Below are positions 9,384-17,258 of a stretch of 42,741 nucleotides of DNA, one piece after another. Within the stretch, counting starts at the first letter, position 1; every line of letters begins with the position of its first letter. Source of the stretch: a virus. The stretch is from the IMG/VR virus record IMGVR_UViG_3300010885_036691, positions 1 to 42,741 of that record. One strand, written 5' to 3'. A program made the translations under genes and the position numbers. Under the pieces are notes generated by a model, which worked only from the letters and a program-made list of their open reading frames with translations, had not been told where the DNA came from and made no database searches.

Positions 9384-9509
9384 ATGTCACACTTATTAGT
9401 GAATATTCTAGAGGGGTTCTTAGGTGAACACAGAAAACATAATGAAGACACTGGACAAATTATTTCACTATCTCCCAAATTCTTGATTTACTTATGTTAT
9501 AGATTTTAG
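9384..9509 (+). pseudogene. Truncated 5' fragment of a primase gene
   Basis: A 41-codon reading frame. Its first 25 residues (HLLVNILEGFLG, then EHRKHNEDTGQ) align without gaps to the start of the intact primase 1.1 kb downstream (HLLINILESFLG, then PCRKHNEETGQ). Nucleotide similarity is only about 70%, so it is not a recent duplication. Homology stops at 9458, exactly where the stop codon of the antisense homing endonuclease begins (9460), and just before the primase zinc-finger cysteines. The remaining 16 codons are antisense endonuclease sequence. I read it as the remnant of the original primase gene cut by the homing element. Confidence 0.8.
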
Positions 9510-10224
9510 CTAATTCTCTTGTTGAACATAAACCAGTTGAATATTTATTTTTGACCTCTTCTGGATTAATAGTTTTTTGTGTCGTTTCATTTAAATATTT
9601 CCATTTAAAACCACCAGTAGTTTTTCGTTTACCCCTACAAACACTACATATTAATGATGGTGATAAATTAAGTGTTTTAGCAGCATCTGTTACGCAATCC
9701 CATTGTTTAAGTATATTATTATTTAAATCTATTTGGTATATTGGTTGTTTATTTTGTGGTGTTCTACCTTTGTTTATTTCAGATAACTTCTCTTTTGTTT
9801 GTTCTGATTGTTTATTCTTATTTTTTATCATTTTAATAATGGTATCTTTTTTATGGGTTAATCCTTTATGTGATTCAGACATTTTATTTTTTGTGTCATT
9901 TGAATGCTTAAAACCTAACGCACTATATGCCACTGGACAAAGATTATATAATATTTTTGAATTACATTTTCTAAACTTATCTAGATAATATTGCTCACGA
10001 TTTACTAACATTTCTTTATCTTTAACATATTCAATAATTTCAAATAAGAATGAATTTTCACCATGCTTATTCCAAGATTTTTGTAAATGGATGTTTGTGT
10101 GTTTATTGTTTATTAGATGACGTTTATGTTCACCCCATCTTCTTATAATATTTATCGAGCTACCAATATAACATTTATTGTTTTTAAGGTTAGTGATTTT
10201 ATATACCCCACAGTGATTAAACAT
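9460..10224 (-). CDS. GIY-YIG homing endonuclease
   Basis: 254 residues. GIY-YIG nuclease domain about 1-95: GVYKITN (6-8 is GVY), CYIGSS (YIG 19-21), then IIRRWGEHKRHL with the usual Arg, and NREQYYLDKF. Next are NUMOD3-type segments (SESHKGLTHKK, SEINKGRTPQN), a NUMOD1-type DNA-binding module (PIYQIDLNNNILKQWDC, then AAKTLNLSPSLICSVCRGK), and a C-terminal helix-turn-helix (STRELAKIYNISKSRIWEI). It lies antisense inside a disrupted primase locus. Its start overlaps the stop of a small ribbon-helix-helix gene. It cleaves DNA to spread its own gene; the intact neighbouring primase copy is probably immune. Confidence 0.9.
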   Translation of the reverse strand: MFNHCGVYKITNLKNNKCYIGSSINIIRRWGEHKRHLINNKHTNIHLQKSWNKHGENSFLFEIIEYVKDKEMLVNREQYYLDKFRKCNSKILYNLCPVAYSALGFKHSNDTKNKMSESHKGLTHKKDTIIKMIKNKNKQSEQTKEKLSEINKGRTPQNKQPIYQIDLNNNILKQWDCVTDAAKTLNLSPSLICSVCRGKRKTTGGFKWKYLNETTQKTINPEEVKNKYSTGLCSTRELAKIYNISKSRIWEIVK

Positions 10225-10375
10225 GTTTATTATTTTTAAAATATTCGGTTATTATGAGTTCAATAAATGTTGATTTGTTGTTTGTAATTGAATTAATTTT
10301 GTTTATGATTTCTTTAGATAAACTAATCCCTAATTTACCTTTTTTATCTTCGTGCTTCAGCTTAGGTCTTCCCAT
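10217..10375 (-). CDS. Ribbon-helix-helix protein paired with GIY-YIG nuclease
   Basis: A 52-residue gene starting MGRPKLKHEDKKGKLGIS. The predicted pattern is a short beta strand (KGKLGISLS), helix A (KEIINKINSI), a turn with NKST, and helix B (FIELIITEYFK), which is the CopG/Arc fold of dimeric DNA-binding proteins. The stop (GTT TAA) overlaps the ATG of the homing endonuclease, so the two are translationally coupled. Possible roles are an autorepressor of the nuclease or a DNA-targeting subunit. The NKSxFIE motif is shared with the small gene before the HNH nuclease at 28174, which has the same arrangement. Confidence 0.75.
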   Translation of the reverse strand: MGRPKLKHEDKKGKLGISLSKEIINKINSITNNKSTFIELIITEYFKNNKHV

Positions 10376-10387
10376 AATTTTGTTTTA

Positions 10388-10398
10388 TTATAAGTATC
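10388..10398 (-). promoter_or_regulatory. Late-like motif before RHH-GIY-YIG operon
   Basis: Reads GATACTTATAA on the minus strand, one mismatch from the GATATTTATAA late motif. It ends 12 bases before the RHH start codon, the same spacing as at 2102. Confidence 0.35.
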
Positions 10399-10445
10399 TT
10401 CTCAGTTACAAAAAGTCTGATTTTTTTCAGAAATTTATTAAAATA

Positions 10446-10477
10446 TTTGCTAAAACAAGAAAAAAATTGTATTTTTG
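10446..10477 (+). promoter_or_regulatory. Host-type promoter of intact primase
   Basis: TTTG at 10446-10449, 20 bases, TATTTTTG at 10470-10477. It lies upstream of the ATG at 10493 and shows that the in-frame TTG at 10475 is not the start. Confidence 0.7.
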
Positions 10478-10492
10478 TGTTTAAAGGTATTT

Positions 10493-11446
10493 ATGCATTT
10501 ATTAATAAACATACTTGAATCATTTTTAGGCCCATGTAGGAAACATAATGAAGAAACAGGGCAATCTAGCTGGGACTGCCCTGCGTGTTCAGAAGATAAA
10601 GGTATGCCAGATGGCGATGGCAAGGGTAATCTTGAAATTAATTATCAGCGAAATGTATTTAAATGTTGGGCCTGTCAAGATACAAACAATATGTATGGTC
10701 CAGTAATGAAATTACTTAAAAGGTATGCCAGACCAAGAAACATTCGTGAGTATTTATTGGTTAAACCAGATGCTGATGAAATACATGATAAAGAACACAG
10801 TGAAATAATTGTAACCTTACCAGAAGGTTATAAAAAATTATCATTATGTTCTAGTATGGATTATAAGTCTGATTTAGCGTTAAGGTACTTGAGAGAGCGT
10901 GGAATAACTGATGAAATTATAGATGATTACAAAATTGGTTACACAATTCATGGAAAATACTATAACAGAATAATTATCCCATCATATGATTCAGATGGAA
11001 AATTAAATTATTTTATCGCTAGATGGTTTGCTAAGGAGAAGACTAAGTTAAAGTATCTTAATCCAGAAGCTGAAAAACAAGAAATAATCTTTAATGAAGG
11101 TAAATTAAATTTGGATGCAACCATTTATTTGGTTGAAGGTGTGACTGACCATATAGTAACACCAAATTCAATACCATTATTAGGTAAGTTTATATCACCT
11201 AAATTGTTAGATTTGCTTTATGAAAGGTCTAGCGGATATATAGTAATAGTATTAGATGACGATGCTTATGAAGATGCTGTCAACTTATATAAACAACTCA
11301 ATTTTGGGAACCTTTATGGTAGGATAAAAATAGTAAAATCCCCTGAAGGTTATGACCCATCAAAAATATACGAAAAACTTGGTTCAAAAGGTATTGTTAA
11401 ATTATTAATGAGTGCTAGACAATTAACCTACAACGAATTGAGTTAA
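10493..11446 (+). CDS. DnaG-like DNA primase (zinc finger and TOPRIM)
   Basis: 317 residues from the ATG at 10493. A CHC2-type zinc ribbon has Cys29/Cys32 (DCPACSED) and Cys58/Cys61 (KCWACQD). The catalytic core follows (YLRERGITDEIIDDYKIGYT is typical of DnaG). A TOPRIM domain shows the Glu in YLVEGVTDH (about 215) and the DDD acid cluster at 255-257 (VIVLDDDAYED). It makes RNA primers for lagging-strand synthesis. It lacks the C-terminal helicase-binding domain of cellular DnaG, as phage primases often do. It is the complete copy facing a truncated 5' fragment across a homing endonuclease. It is expressed from its own host-type promoter. Confidence 0.85.
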   Translation: MHLLINILESFLGPCRKHNEETGQSSWDCPACSEDKGMPDGDGKGNLEINYQRNVFKCWACQDTNNMYGPVMKLLKRYARPRNIREYLLVKPDADEIHDKEHSEIIVTLPEGYKKLSLCSSMDYKSDLALRYLRERGITDEIIDDYKIGYTIHGKYYNRIIIPSYDSDGKLNYFIARWFAKEKTKLKYLNPEAEKQEIIFNEGKLNLDATIYLVEGVTDHIVTPNSIPLLGKFISPKLLDLLYERSSGYIVIVLDDDAYEDAVNLYKQLNFGNLYGRIKIVKSPEGYDPSKIYEKLGSKGIVKLLMSARQLTYNELS

Positions 11447-11920
11447 TTCTTCTTTATTTGGGTGGTTTTTTATCATACATAAATCACCTAATTCACTAGA
11501 AACACAATCAAAATCCGAATCATTTTTTAGTTTATCCCATATCTTAGTAACCATTGGGTTTAATCTTCTACCTTTACCAGAATATAAATGTCCTAAATCG
11601 TTTATAACGGCTTTATATATTTTATAACCTAAACCTAATCCTCTTAAATCTTCTGGTAAATGTACATGCATTTGATATACCATGTCATTAATTAATTGAA
11701 TATCAATGACGATTGATTCTGAAGCAATGGTTTCAAAGGGTAATAAAACAGCCAAATGAGCAATGTTTCCAGAACCACCTAAATCATCTATTTTAAGGTC
11801 AGTCCATTTAACGTTTTTAATGGCTAGCTTTTCATCATCGCTAATCTTAACATCTTTTGGTAATCTAAATGATGGTATCTCTAAAGCTTCACGAAGTAAT
11901 TTTTTAACAATTTGGCTCAT
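11423..11920 (-). CDS. GNAT-family acetyltransferase with capsid-targeting-like N-terminus
   Basis: 165 residues from the ATG at 11920. The start at 11947 is less likely because it overlaps the promoter motif. The N-terminus MSQIVKKLLREALE is a short basic amphipathic tag ending LRE/A, like the (L/I)xE sites cleaved by T4-type prohead proteases. The body has the GNAT acetyl-CoA motif (HLPEDLRGLGLGYKIYKAV, with Arg93-Gly-Leu-Gly-Leu-Gly). The substrate is unknown. It lies antisense between primase and nuclease and overlaps the primase 3' end by 24 bases. If the tag is functional, this is an enzyme packaged in the head and injected into the host. Confidence 0.65.
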   Translation of the reverse strand: MSQIVKKLLREALEIPSFRLPKDVKISDDEKLAIKNVKWTDLKIDDLGGSGNIAHLAVLLPFETIASESIVIDIQLINDMVYQMHVHLPEDLRGLGLGYKIYKAVINDLGHLYSGKGRRLNPMVTKIWDKLKNDSDFDCVSSELGDLCMIKNHPNKEELTQFVVG

Positions 11921-11932
11921 CTTAAGTTTTAC

Positions 11933-11942
11933 AATAAATACT
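11933..11942 (-). promoter_or_regulatory. Late motif for acetyltransferase, overlapping divergent host-type promoter
   Basis: AGTATTTATT on the minus strand, 12 bases before the ATG at 11920. It shares its last two bases with the -33 region of the plus-strand promoter of the nuclease gene, so the two promoters cannot easily be occupied at once. Confidence 0.4.
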
Positions 11943-11972
11943 TGCACAACATAACAAATTATCGTATATTTG
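11942..11972 (+). promoter_or_regulatory. Host-type promoter of recombination operon
   Basis: TTG at 11942-11944, 20 bases, TATATTTG at 11965-11972. The ATG is at 11978, 6 bases after the box, giving a nearly leaderless message and fixing the start of the nuclease gene. Confidence 0.8.
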
Positions 11973-11977
11973 CAAAT

Positions 11978-12763
11978 ATGGCTAAAATAAAAAAATGGGA
12001 GTCTATTATATTTCTAGAACCCATACAACATAAATATCATCATAGGGAAACTGGTAAAATATACAAATCAGTTACCACAACGCTAGCCTCAATTGAACCA
12101 CATTTTGATGCTGAGGCTGTTTCCTTGGCAATTACAAGACAAGCAGACAACGTTAAACAAGAGCGTTATATTGGCTTATCTCAACAAGAGATTCTAGATT
12201 ATTGGCAATTACTGAATGATGAAGCAAATGTTTATGGTAGCAAGGTTCACGACATTGTTGAACGCTATCTTTTGGCTAACAAATGGTATTTCCCAGAGGA
12301 TAATGAAGAAGGTTTGTTTGAACAAAAAGTTATTGATGGTTACAATGCATTAAATATTGAAGAAGGTGATGCTATGTGGCCAGAAAGAATATTATTTTCT
12401 GAACAGTATGAATTAGCAGGTACATCAGATTTGATTATTGATATAAATGATGTTTTTTTTGATGTGGCTGATTATAAGACCAATTGGGTTTTTAATTTTT
12501 ATAATCCTTATGGTTATGAAACATTATTAAAACCATTTGAGCATCTTCAAGCTTGTCAATGGTCAATATATACACTTCAACTAAGTGTTTATGCGTATAT
12601 GTATGAGTTAGAGTTTCCAAAAAGGAAATGTAGACAAATTTATGTTTTATATTGGGATAAAGAAAAACAAGTATTTCAAAAAATACAAATAATGTATCTC
12701 AAAAAAGAAGCAAAACAGCTAATTGAGATGCACCACTATAATATTATGAAAAATAATGGTTAA
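11978..12763 (+). CDS. PD-(D/E)XK family exonuclease/endonuclease
   Basis: 261 residues. An N-terminal segment (HKYHHRETGKIYKSVTTTLA, then EANVYGSKVHDIVERYL) resembles RecB-like phage nucleases. The active site is probably ELAGTSDLIIDIN followed by FFDVADYKTN: an upstream Glu, the Asp of SD, and DYK as the (D/E)xK pair. Next come LQACQWSIYTLQLSVYAYM, the helix with Gln that follows the core in RecB-type nucleases. It is the first gene of an operon with the gp47/gp46-like pair (8-base overlap), so a role in DNA end processing or host DNA breakdown is likely. Confidence 0.75.
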   Translation: MAKIKKWESIIFLEPIQHKYHHRETGKIYKSVTTTLASIEPHFDAEAVSLAITRQADNVKQERYIGLSQQEILDYWQLLNDEANVYGSKVHDIVERYLLANKWYFPEDNEEGLFEQKVIDGYNALNIEEGDAMWPERILFSEQYELAGTSDLIIDINDVFFDVADYKTNWVFNFYNPYGYETLLKPFEHLQACQWSIYTLQLSVYAYMYELEFPKRKCRQIYVLYWDKEKQVFQKIQIMYLKKEAKQLIEMHHYNIMKNNG

Positions 12764-13568
12764 AAAAATAATTCATTTGGGCGATATTCACATCAGAACT
12801 TTTAGGTTACATGATGAATACAAAGAAGTTTTTGTTACTTTGTTAAAAGACATAAAAGAACTAATTAAAGATTATCATAGAGAAGAAGTTAGGATAGTAA
12901 TTGCTGGTGATTTAGTTCACCAAAAAATAGTCATTTCAAATGAACAGCTTATATTGGGGACTTGGCTTTTAAGGTCTTTGGAAAAAATAGCTCCTGTTAT
13001 TATTATTGCTGGTAATCATGATTTGTTGGAGAATAACAAAGATAGAATGGATAGCATCACCCCAATGGTTCAATTTTTACCAGATAGCAATATAAATTTC
13101 TTTAAAGAAAGCAAGTGTTATTTAGATGACAATATTGTTTGGTGTGTTTATTCTATTTTTGAAGGAAATACCAGACCAGATATTGAGTCAGCTAGACTTA
13201 CATTTGGAGATGATAAAACATATGTTGGGTTATTTCACGCCCCTCTGGTAAACGCAAAAACAGATATTGGTTATGAAATTGACCATGGTGCTGAATTGGA
13301 TGAGTTTGAAGGGTGTGATTTTGTTTTGTTGGGTGACATTCACAAAAGACAAGTTTTTAACCACAAAGGAATTCTGGTGGCTTATTCATCATCTTTGATA
13401 CAACAAAATTTTGGGGAAAATGTGTCAAAACATGGTTTTTTATTGTGGGATGTGGAGAGTAAAACATTTACAGAACATGATGTGGAAAACAAATATCCAT
13501 ATTATCAATTTAAAATAAAATCTCTAGAAGATTTAGAGACTGGGAGTGAAAAATTAACAAACGTATGA
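12756..13568 (+). CDS. SbcD/Mre11-like metallophosphoesterase (T4 gp47 type)
   Basis: 270 residues with the full calcineurin-like motif set: HLGDIHIR (Asp10, His12), IVIAGDLVHQ, IIAGNHDLLE, GLFHAPLV and LLGDIHKRQ. This is the nuclease partner of Rad50/SbcC. In T4, gp47 with gp46 resects DNA ends for recombination-dependent replication. The gp46-like ATPase lies 0.7 kb downstream in the same operon, separated by two small genes. It is a little shorter than T4 gp47 (339 residues) and lacks most of the C-terminal capping region. Confidence 0.88.
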   Translation: MVKKIIHLGDIHIRTFRLHDEYKEVFVTLLKDIKELIKDYHREEVRIVIAGDLVHQKIVISNEQLILGTWLLRSLEKIAPVIIIAGNHDLLENNKDRMDSITPMVQFLPDSNINFFKESKCYLDDNIVWCVYSIFEGNTRPDIESARLTFGDDKTYVGLFHAPLVNAKTDIGYEIDHGAELDEFEGCDFVLLGDIHKRQVFNHKGILVAYSSSLIQQNFGENVSKHGFLLWDVESKTFTEHDVENKYPYYQFKIKSLEDLETGSEKLTNV

Positions 13569-13834
13569 GTGAAGAAAAAACAACTGGAATTACAATAAAA
13601 GAATTAAAAGCTTTTTTAGATGGACTACCAAAAGAATTTGATGATTTTGGTTTAGTAAATGGTGAAGTTATTGGGCTTGATGAGTATTATGTGAGGGTTG
13701 ATAAACCAATAATACATTTAGAAATAGATGAAACAACCAAAGAATTCATGTTGTTTCATCAATCGGAAAAAGAATTAGAAGAAATTTTAAAAGATATTGA
13801 AAAATATGGAACTTCCGAAGGAACTAAAGAATGA
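13565..13834 (+). CDS. Small acidic protein, unknown
   Basis: 89 residues, starting in an ATGA overlap with the gp47-like gene. It contains TIKELKAFLDGLPKEFDDFG followed by LVNGEV, a segment seen in small conserved phage proteins of unknown function. Acidic C-terminal helix (EKELEEILKDIEKYG). It sits between the nuclease and ATPase subunits of a recombination complex, so a role with them is possible but not shown. Confidence 0.6.
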   Translation: MSEEKTTGITIKELKAFLDGLPKEFDDFGLVNGEVIGLDEYYVRVDKPIIHLEIDETTKEFMLFHQSEKELEEILKDIEKYGTSEGTKE

Positions 13835-14252
13835 TATTTGGAATTATTGTAGAAACAATAACATCACCAATATTGATGAGTTTACATTAAAACTAGTGAA
13901 ACAGGGTTTTACTGTTGAAAAGTACGGTGCCACACCAATACAAAAAACGATAGAGGTTGAAAAAATAGTTGAAAAGATTATTGAAAAACCCATTGAAAAA
14001 ATCATAGAAGTACCTGTTGAAAAAATTGTAGAAAAAGAAGTAATAGTTACTGATAATTCACAGGTTAAAGTTTTAGCTGATAAAGTAAATGATTTGCAAA
14101 ATAAACTGTTAGAACAACAATCTCAATACAATATAACAATAAAAGAGCTTCAAACAAATGTTGACGAAAAAAACAAAGAGTTAGAGGTTGTTCAAAAATT
14201 GTTAATCGAAGAAAAAAATAAACACAAAAAAGATTTATACGGAGAAATATAA
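13806..14252 (+). CDS. Coiled-coil protein with EKIVEK repeats
   Basis: 148 residues from the ATG at 13806; a TTG nine bases earlier is less likely. An N-terminal helical segment (LPKELKNDIWNYCRNNN) is followed by near-repeats of the type VEKIVEKIIEKPIEKIIEVP (about 42-72), then a long coiled coil rich in Lys, Glu and Gln. It overlaps the previous gene by 29 bases and abuts the gp46-like ATPase. It has no enzyme motif. It may be a structural partner of the Rad50-like coiled coil; that is inference from position. Confidence 0.6.
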   Translation: MELPKELKNDIWNYCRNNNITNIDEFTLKLVKQGFTVEKYGATPIQKTIEVEKIVEKIIEKPIEKIIEVPVEKIVEKEVIVTDNSQVKVLADKVNDLQNKLLEQQSQYNITIKELQTNVDEKNKELEVVQKLLIEEKNKHKKDLYGEI

Positions 14253-16603
14253 TGGAAGATAAATTAAGAATATCACCTTATTCTAGAATAAAAGTAGAAT
14301 GGACAGACCGACCAGAAAATTATTCTAAAGAAAGTAAAAATAAAGTAAGAAACTATTTTGCTAATAAATATGGTGTAAATAAAAATAACATAAATGTTGT
14401 TTATAAACCTGTTAAATTTAATGAAAATGGTGACGCTATTGAAATAACTGGTGCTGGTATTGAAAACATTATGGATGTTAATTATCAAAGAGCTCTTATG
14501 AAAGAGTTAATTGTTAGAGATAATAAAAATGTTGATTTTAACAGAATTATTGCGCTAGATGATAAAGTTAATGGTGAATTAAACATTGATTTAACTCAAT
14601 CACAACACAAGTCGTGGTCTATAAAATGGATTATGATTGATAATTTTCTTTCTTTTGGTGAAAACAATTATATCCCTTTTAGTAAATTTAAAGGCTTAAC
14701 AGTTGTGAATTCAATTCCTGGGAATCAAGGTGGTAAAACAACACTTACCATAGATTCTATAAAATTTTTATTACATGGTTCCACAACCAAAACCGATAAA
14801 AACGAAGAAGTATTTAACACTTATACTGGCAAAAATGAATTGGTTGTTCGAGGGATGATTGAAATTGAAGGTGAAGAAACCATCATAGAGCGTAAAATGA
14901 AGCGAAGCTCCAAAAAAGGTGGTGGTTGGACTGTCATAAACAAGGTAAATTACTATAAAATTTTACCAGATGGGGAAGAAGAAGAATTAAATGAAGAAGA
15001 TGCTAAAAAGACGAGTTCAAAATTAAAAGAGACCATAGGTAGTGAAAAAGATTTTGAAATGTTGGTTTTGGCAACTGAAAAAAATCTAGATGACCTTATC
15101 GGTTTGACAACAACAGAATCTGGTAAAATATTAACTAGGCTTATTGGTTTGGAAATACTTGAGTTAAAAGAAGCTGCTGTTAGGGTGATGTATAATGATT
15201 TTGCCAGAAAGAAAAAATCAAATGAATTCGATGTAATCACATTAACGAATGAAATCGAAGAACATAAAAACAAGATACTAGAATCTGAACAACTTGAAGA
15301 ATTGTTTAGAAAAAGATTGTCAGATACTAAATCAGAGCTCCAAAAAAACAATGAGGAGAATGATAGGTTATTAAATAGCAAACAAAAAATAGATGTTTCG
15401 ATTTCTACATTAAACCCATCATCACTTCAAAATGAAGTAGATTTGTTAACAAAAAAAGGTGTAGAAACAAAGGCGAAGATAACTGAAATGAATGATGTTA
15501 TTTTTGCATATGGTAAAATTGAATTTGATGAAGACCTTCATTATATGTATACCAAAGAACTTAATGGGTTGACTTCTAAAAAAGCTGTTTTTGAAGCGGA
15601 AATAAAACGGTTAACTAAAGTTATTGCTGATTTGATAGCTGGGGGTATTTGTCAATCATGTCATCGTAAATTGGATGATGTAGACAATACTGAACATATT
15701 AATAAACACAATGAAGAGATAAATAAAATTAACAGTGACATATCTGATATATCAAAAAGACTAGAGGTGTTAGAGAGTTATTTGTTGAACCTTAATGAGA
15801 TTAAAGTAAAAGTAGATAAGAAAAATAGATTAGAGTTAGATAGAGATAGATTAGAGGTTGAAATTGGTTCATTAAGAAATAAGGTGGTTGAAAAAATGAA
15901 TGATTTAAAAAAATACAACCTTAACTTAGAAGCTATTGAACATAATAAAAGAATCGATATTGAGGTTAGTAAAGTAAAAACAAATATTTCAGTACTTAAT
16001 CATACTAAAGATGAAACAATAACTAGGATAGAAAGAGTTACAAACGAAATACAAAATCATAATACCAACATTTCGACCAAAACAAAATTAATAGAAACTA
16101 TTAAAAAAGAAGAAGAGATTGATAAAATTTTTAAGATTTATATTGACTTGGTTGGTAAAAAAGGTATAAGCAAGTTGGTATTAAGGTCAGTGTTACCTAT
16201 AATAAATTCAGAAGTTCAAAGATTATTAGAAGATGTTTGTGATTTTGAAGTGGAGATATTTATAGATGATAAAAACGATGTTCAATTTTTGATAAATAAG
16301 GATGATGTTTCAAAACAACTTAAATCAGCTAGTGGTTTTGAAAAAACTGCGTCTAGTCTTGCGTTAAGAGGTGTTCTGGGTAAAATGTCTACGTTACCTA
16401 TGCCTAATTTCATAACTTTTGATGAAGTTTTAGGTAAAGTAGCTCCAGAAAATATTGAAAAACTGAAAGGGTTGTTTGATAAGATTAAAAACATGTATGA
16501 AATTGTTTTTTTAATAACACATAATGATTTGGTAAAAGATTGGGCTGTTTCTTTGGTTACCGTTATAAAAGAAAATAATGTTTCGAAAATTAAAATTACA
16601 TAA
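14252..16603 (+). CDS. SbcC/Rad50-like recombination ATPase (T4 gp46 type)
   Basis: 783 residues. Walker A region NSIPGNQGGKTTLT (Lys162), two long coiled-coil arms, zinc hook GGICQSCHRKL (Cys467/Cys470), ABC signature-like SASGFEKTASSLALR (about 692-706) and Walker B NFITFDEVLG (about 723). Works with the gp47-like nuclease in end resection. Two oddities stand out. There is an extra N-terminal region of about 120 residues before the usual first strand (WIMIDNFLSFGENNYIPF). The P-loop reads PGNQGGKT instead of the family GPNGxGKS, with Pro and Gly swapped. The start shares one base with the previous stop (TAATG). Confidence 0.88.
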   Translation: MEDKLRISPYSRIKVEWTDRPENYSKESKNKVRNYFANKYGVNKNNINVVYKPVKFNENGDAIEITGAGIENIMDVNYQRALMKELIVRDNKNVDFNRIIALDDKVNGELNIDLTQSQHKSWSIKWIMIDNFLSFGENNYIPFSKFKGLTVVNSIPGNQGGKTTLTIDSIKFLLHGSTTKTDKNEEVFNTYTGKNELVVRGMIEIEGEETIIERKMKRSSKKGGGWTVINKVNYYKILPDGEEEELNEEDAKKTSSKLKETIGSEKDFEMLVLATEKNLDDLIGLTTTESGKILTRLIGLEILELKEAAVRVMYNDFARKKKSNEFDVITLTNEIEEHKNKILESEQLEELFRKRLSDTKSELQKNNEENDRLLNSKQKIDVSISTLNPSSLQNEVDLLTKKGVETKAKITEMNDVIFAYGKIEFDEDLHYMYTKELNGLTSKKAVFEAEIKRLTKVIADLIAGGICQSCHRKLDDVDNTEHINKHNEEINKINSDISDISKRLEVLESYLLNLNEIKVKVDKKNRLELDRDRLEVEIGSLRNKVVEKMNDLKKYNLNLEAIEHNKRIDIEVSKVKTNISVLNHTKDETITRIERVTNEIQNHNTNISTKTKLIETIKKEEEIDKIFKIYIDLVGKKGISKLVLRSVLPIINSEVQRLLEDVCDFEVEIFIDDKNDVQFLINKDDVSKQLKSASGFEKTASSLALRGVLGKMSTLPMPNFITFDEVLGKVAPENIEKLKGLFDKIKNMYEIVFLITHNDLVKDWAVSLVTVIKENNVSKIKIT

Positions 16604-16639
16604 TTTATAATAAAAATAGTTTTATTAAATAAAAAAACG

Positions 16640-16647
16640 TACCTTTG
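16640..16647 (+). promoter_or_regulatory. Host-type -7 box, weak -33
   Basis: TACCTTTG, 13 bases before the ATG at 16660. The -33 position has only TTTT instead of TTG. It probably starts a new transcript after the gp46-like gene. Confidence 0.5.
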
Positions 16648-16659
16648 TAAAAAATACAT

Positions 16660-17175
16660 ATGTTTAGAAACTACTGCATAGTGATTATGGGCGATACACT
16701 TGGCTCCCAAGAAGAAATAATAAAGATAAGTGAAATTAAACCAAATGTTTTGGACGCTAAAGGTATATTGATAGCAACATTTTCTTCTATCATAGAACCA
16801 AGCGAACTAACCGAATGGTTTACTAGTAGGAAGAGAAGTTTTTTGTTGTTTGATTTAAACGAGTCATCTTCTGGGTTTAACATTACTAAAAAAGAAATTC
16901 ATGAAGGGTTGTTTGGGTTTCTAAAGGAATTTAATGTTGAACAAATGAATGAAAGTTTTTTGAGAACTATCAATATGTCTTCAGAAACAAAAACAACCAA
17001 AAATAATAATAAAAAAACAAAAACTGAAAACAAAGATAAAAATTTATTAGACCCTGTTAAAATAGAAAAAATGAGTTCGTTTGAAAAAGATACGCTACTC
17101 AATAAGCTAATAGATAGTGGGCTTGAAAAATTATCTGAACATGATAAAACACTATTGCCTTTGTTGGCAAAATAA
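16660..17175 (+). CDS. Unknown protein upstream of sigma factor
   Basis: 171 residues from ATG 16660; an internal ATG at 16687 (MGDTLGSQEE) is also possible. Residues 20-95 look like a compact alpha/beta domain (KGILIATFSSIIEPSELTEW, then SFLLFDLNESSSGFN). A Lys/Asn/Thr-rich linker (about 107-130) joins it to a short helical tail ending LLPLLAK. The two-part build suggests a small adaptor. In T4 the gp46 gene is followed by the sliding clamp, but this protein is too short and shows no clamp features. Not assigned. Confidence 0.6.
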   Translation: MFRNYCIVIMGDTLGSQEEIIKISEIKPNVLDAKGILIATFSSIIEPSELTEWFTSRKRSFLLFDLNESSSGFNITKKEIHEGLFGFLKEFNVEQMNESFLRTINMSSETKTTKNNNKKTKTENKDKNLLDPVKIEKMSSFEKDTLLNKLIDSGLEKLSEHDKTLLPLLAK

Positions 17176-17186
17176 GGTTAAAATCC

Positions 17187-17216
17187 TTGACTTTTAAGGA
17201 TTTTAACGTATATTTG
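17187..17216 (+). promoter_or_regulatory. Host-type promoter of primary-type sigma gene
   Basis: TTGAC from 17187, then TATATTTG at 17209-17216 after 19 bases. A leader of about 40 bases precedes the ATG at 17259. Confidence 0.75.
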
Positions 17217-17258
17217 TTTATATAATAATATAACATAAAAGTAAAATGAGACAATTTA

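Noticed and set aside
9551-9988. Plus-strand 145-codon frame
   Set aside because: Shadow of the GIY-YIG endonuclease on the other strand, which has clear family motifs.
10254-10484. Plus-strand 76-codon frame
   Set aside because: It is antisense to the ribbon-helix-helix gene at 10217-10375, which has better protein character and overlaps its partner gene; the frame also runs through the primase promoter.
10475-10492. TTG start giving a longer primase
   Set aside because: The TTG lies inside the -7 box of the primase promoter; the ATG at 10493 also aligns with the start of the upstream fragment.
11912-11977. Longer start for the PD-(D/E)XK nuclease
   Set aside because: It begins upstream of a near-perfect promoter at 11942-11972; ATG 11978 fits the promoter.
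14953-15381. Minus-strand 142-codon frame, and similar long antisense frames at 16282-16710 and 24631-24969
   Set aside because: Low-complexity Ser/Phe/Leu translations opposite charged coding sequence; typical shadows of AT-rich genes.
16660-17175. Sliding clamp by analogy with T4 gene order
   Set aside because: 171 residues are too few for a clamp and the sequence shows no clamp-like repeats.
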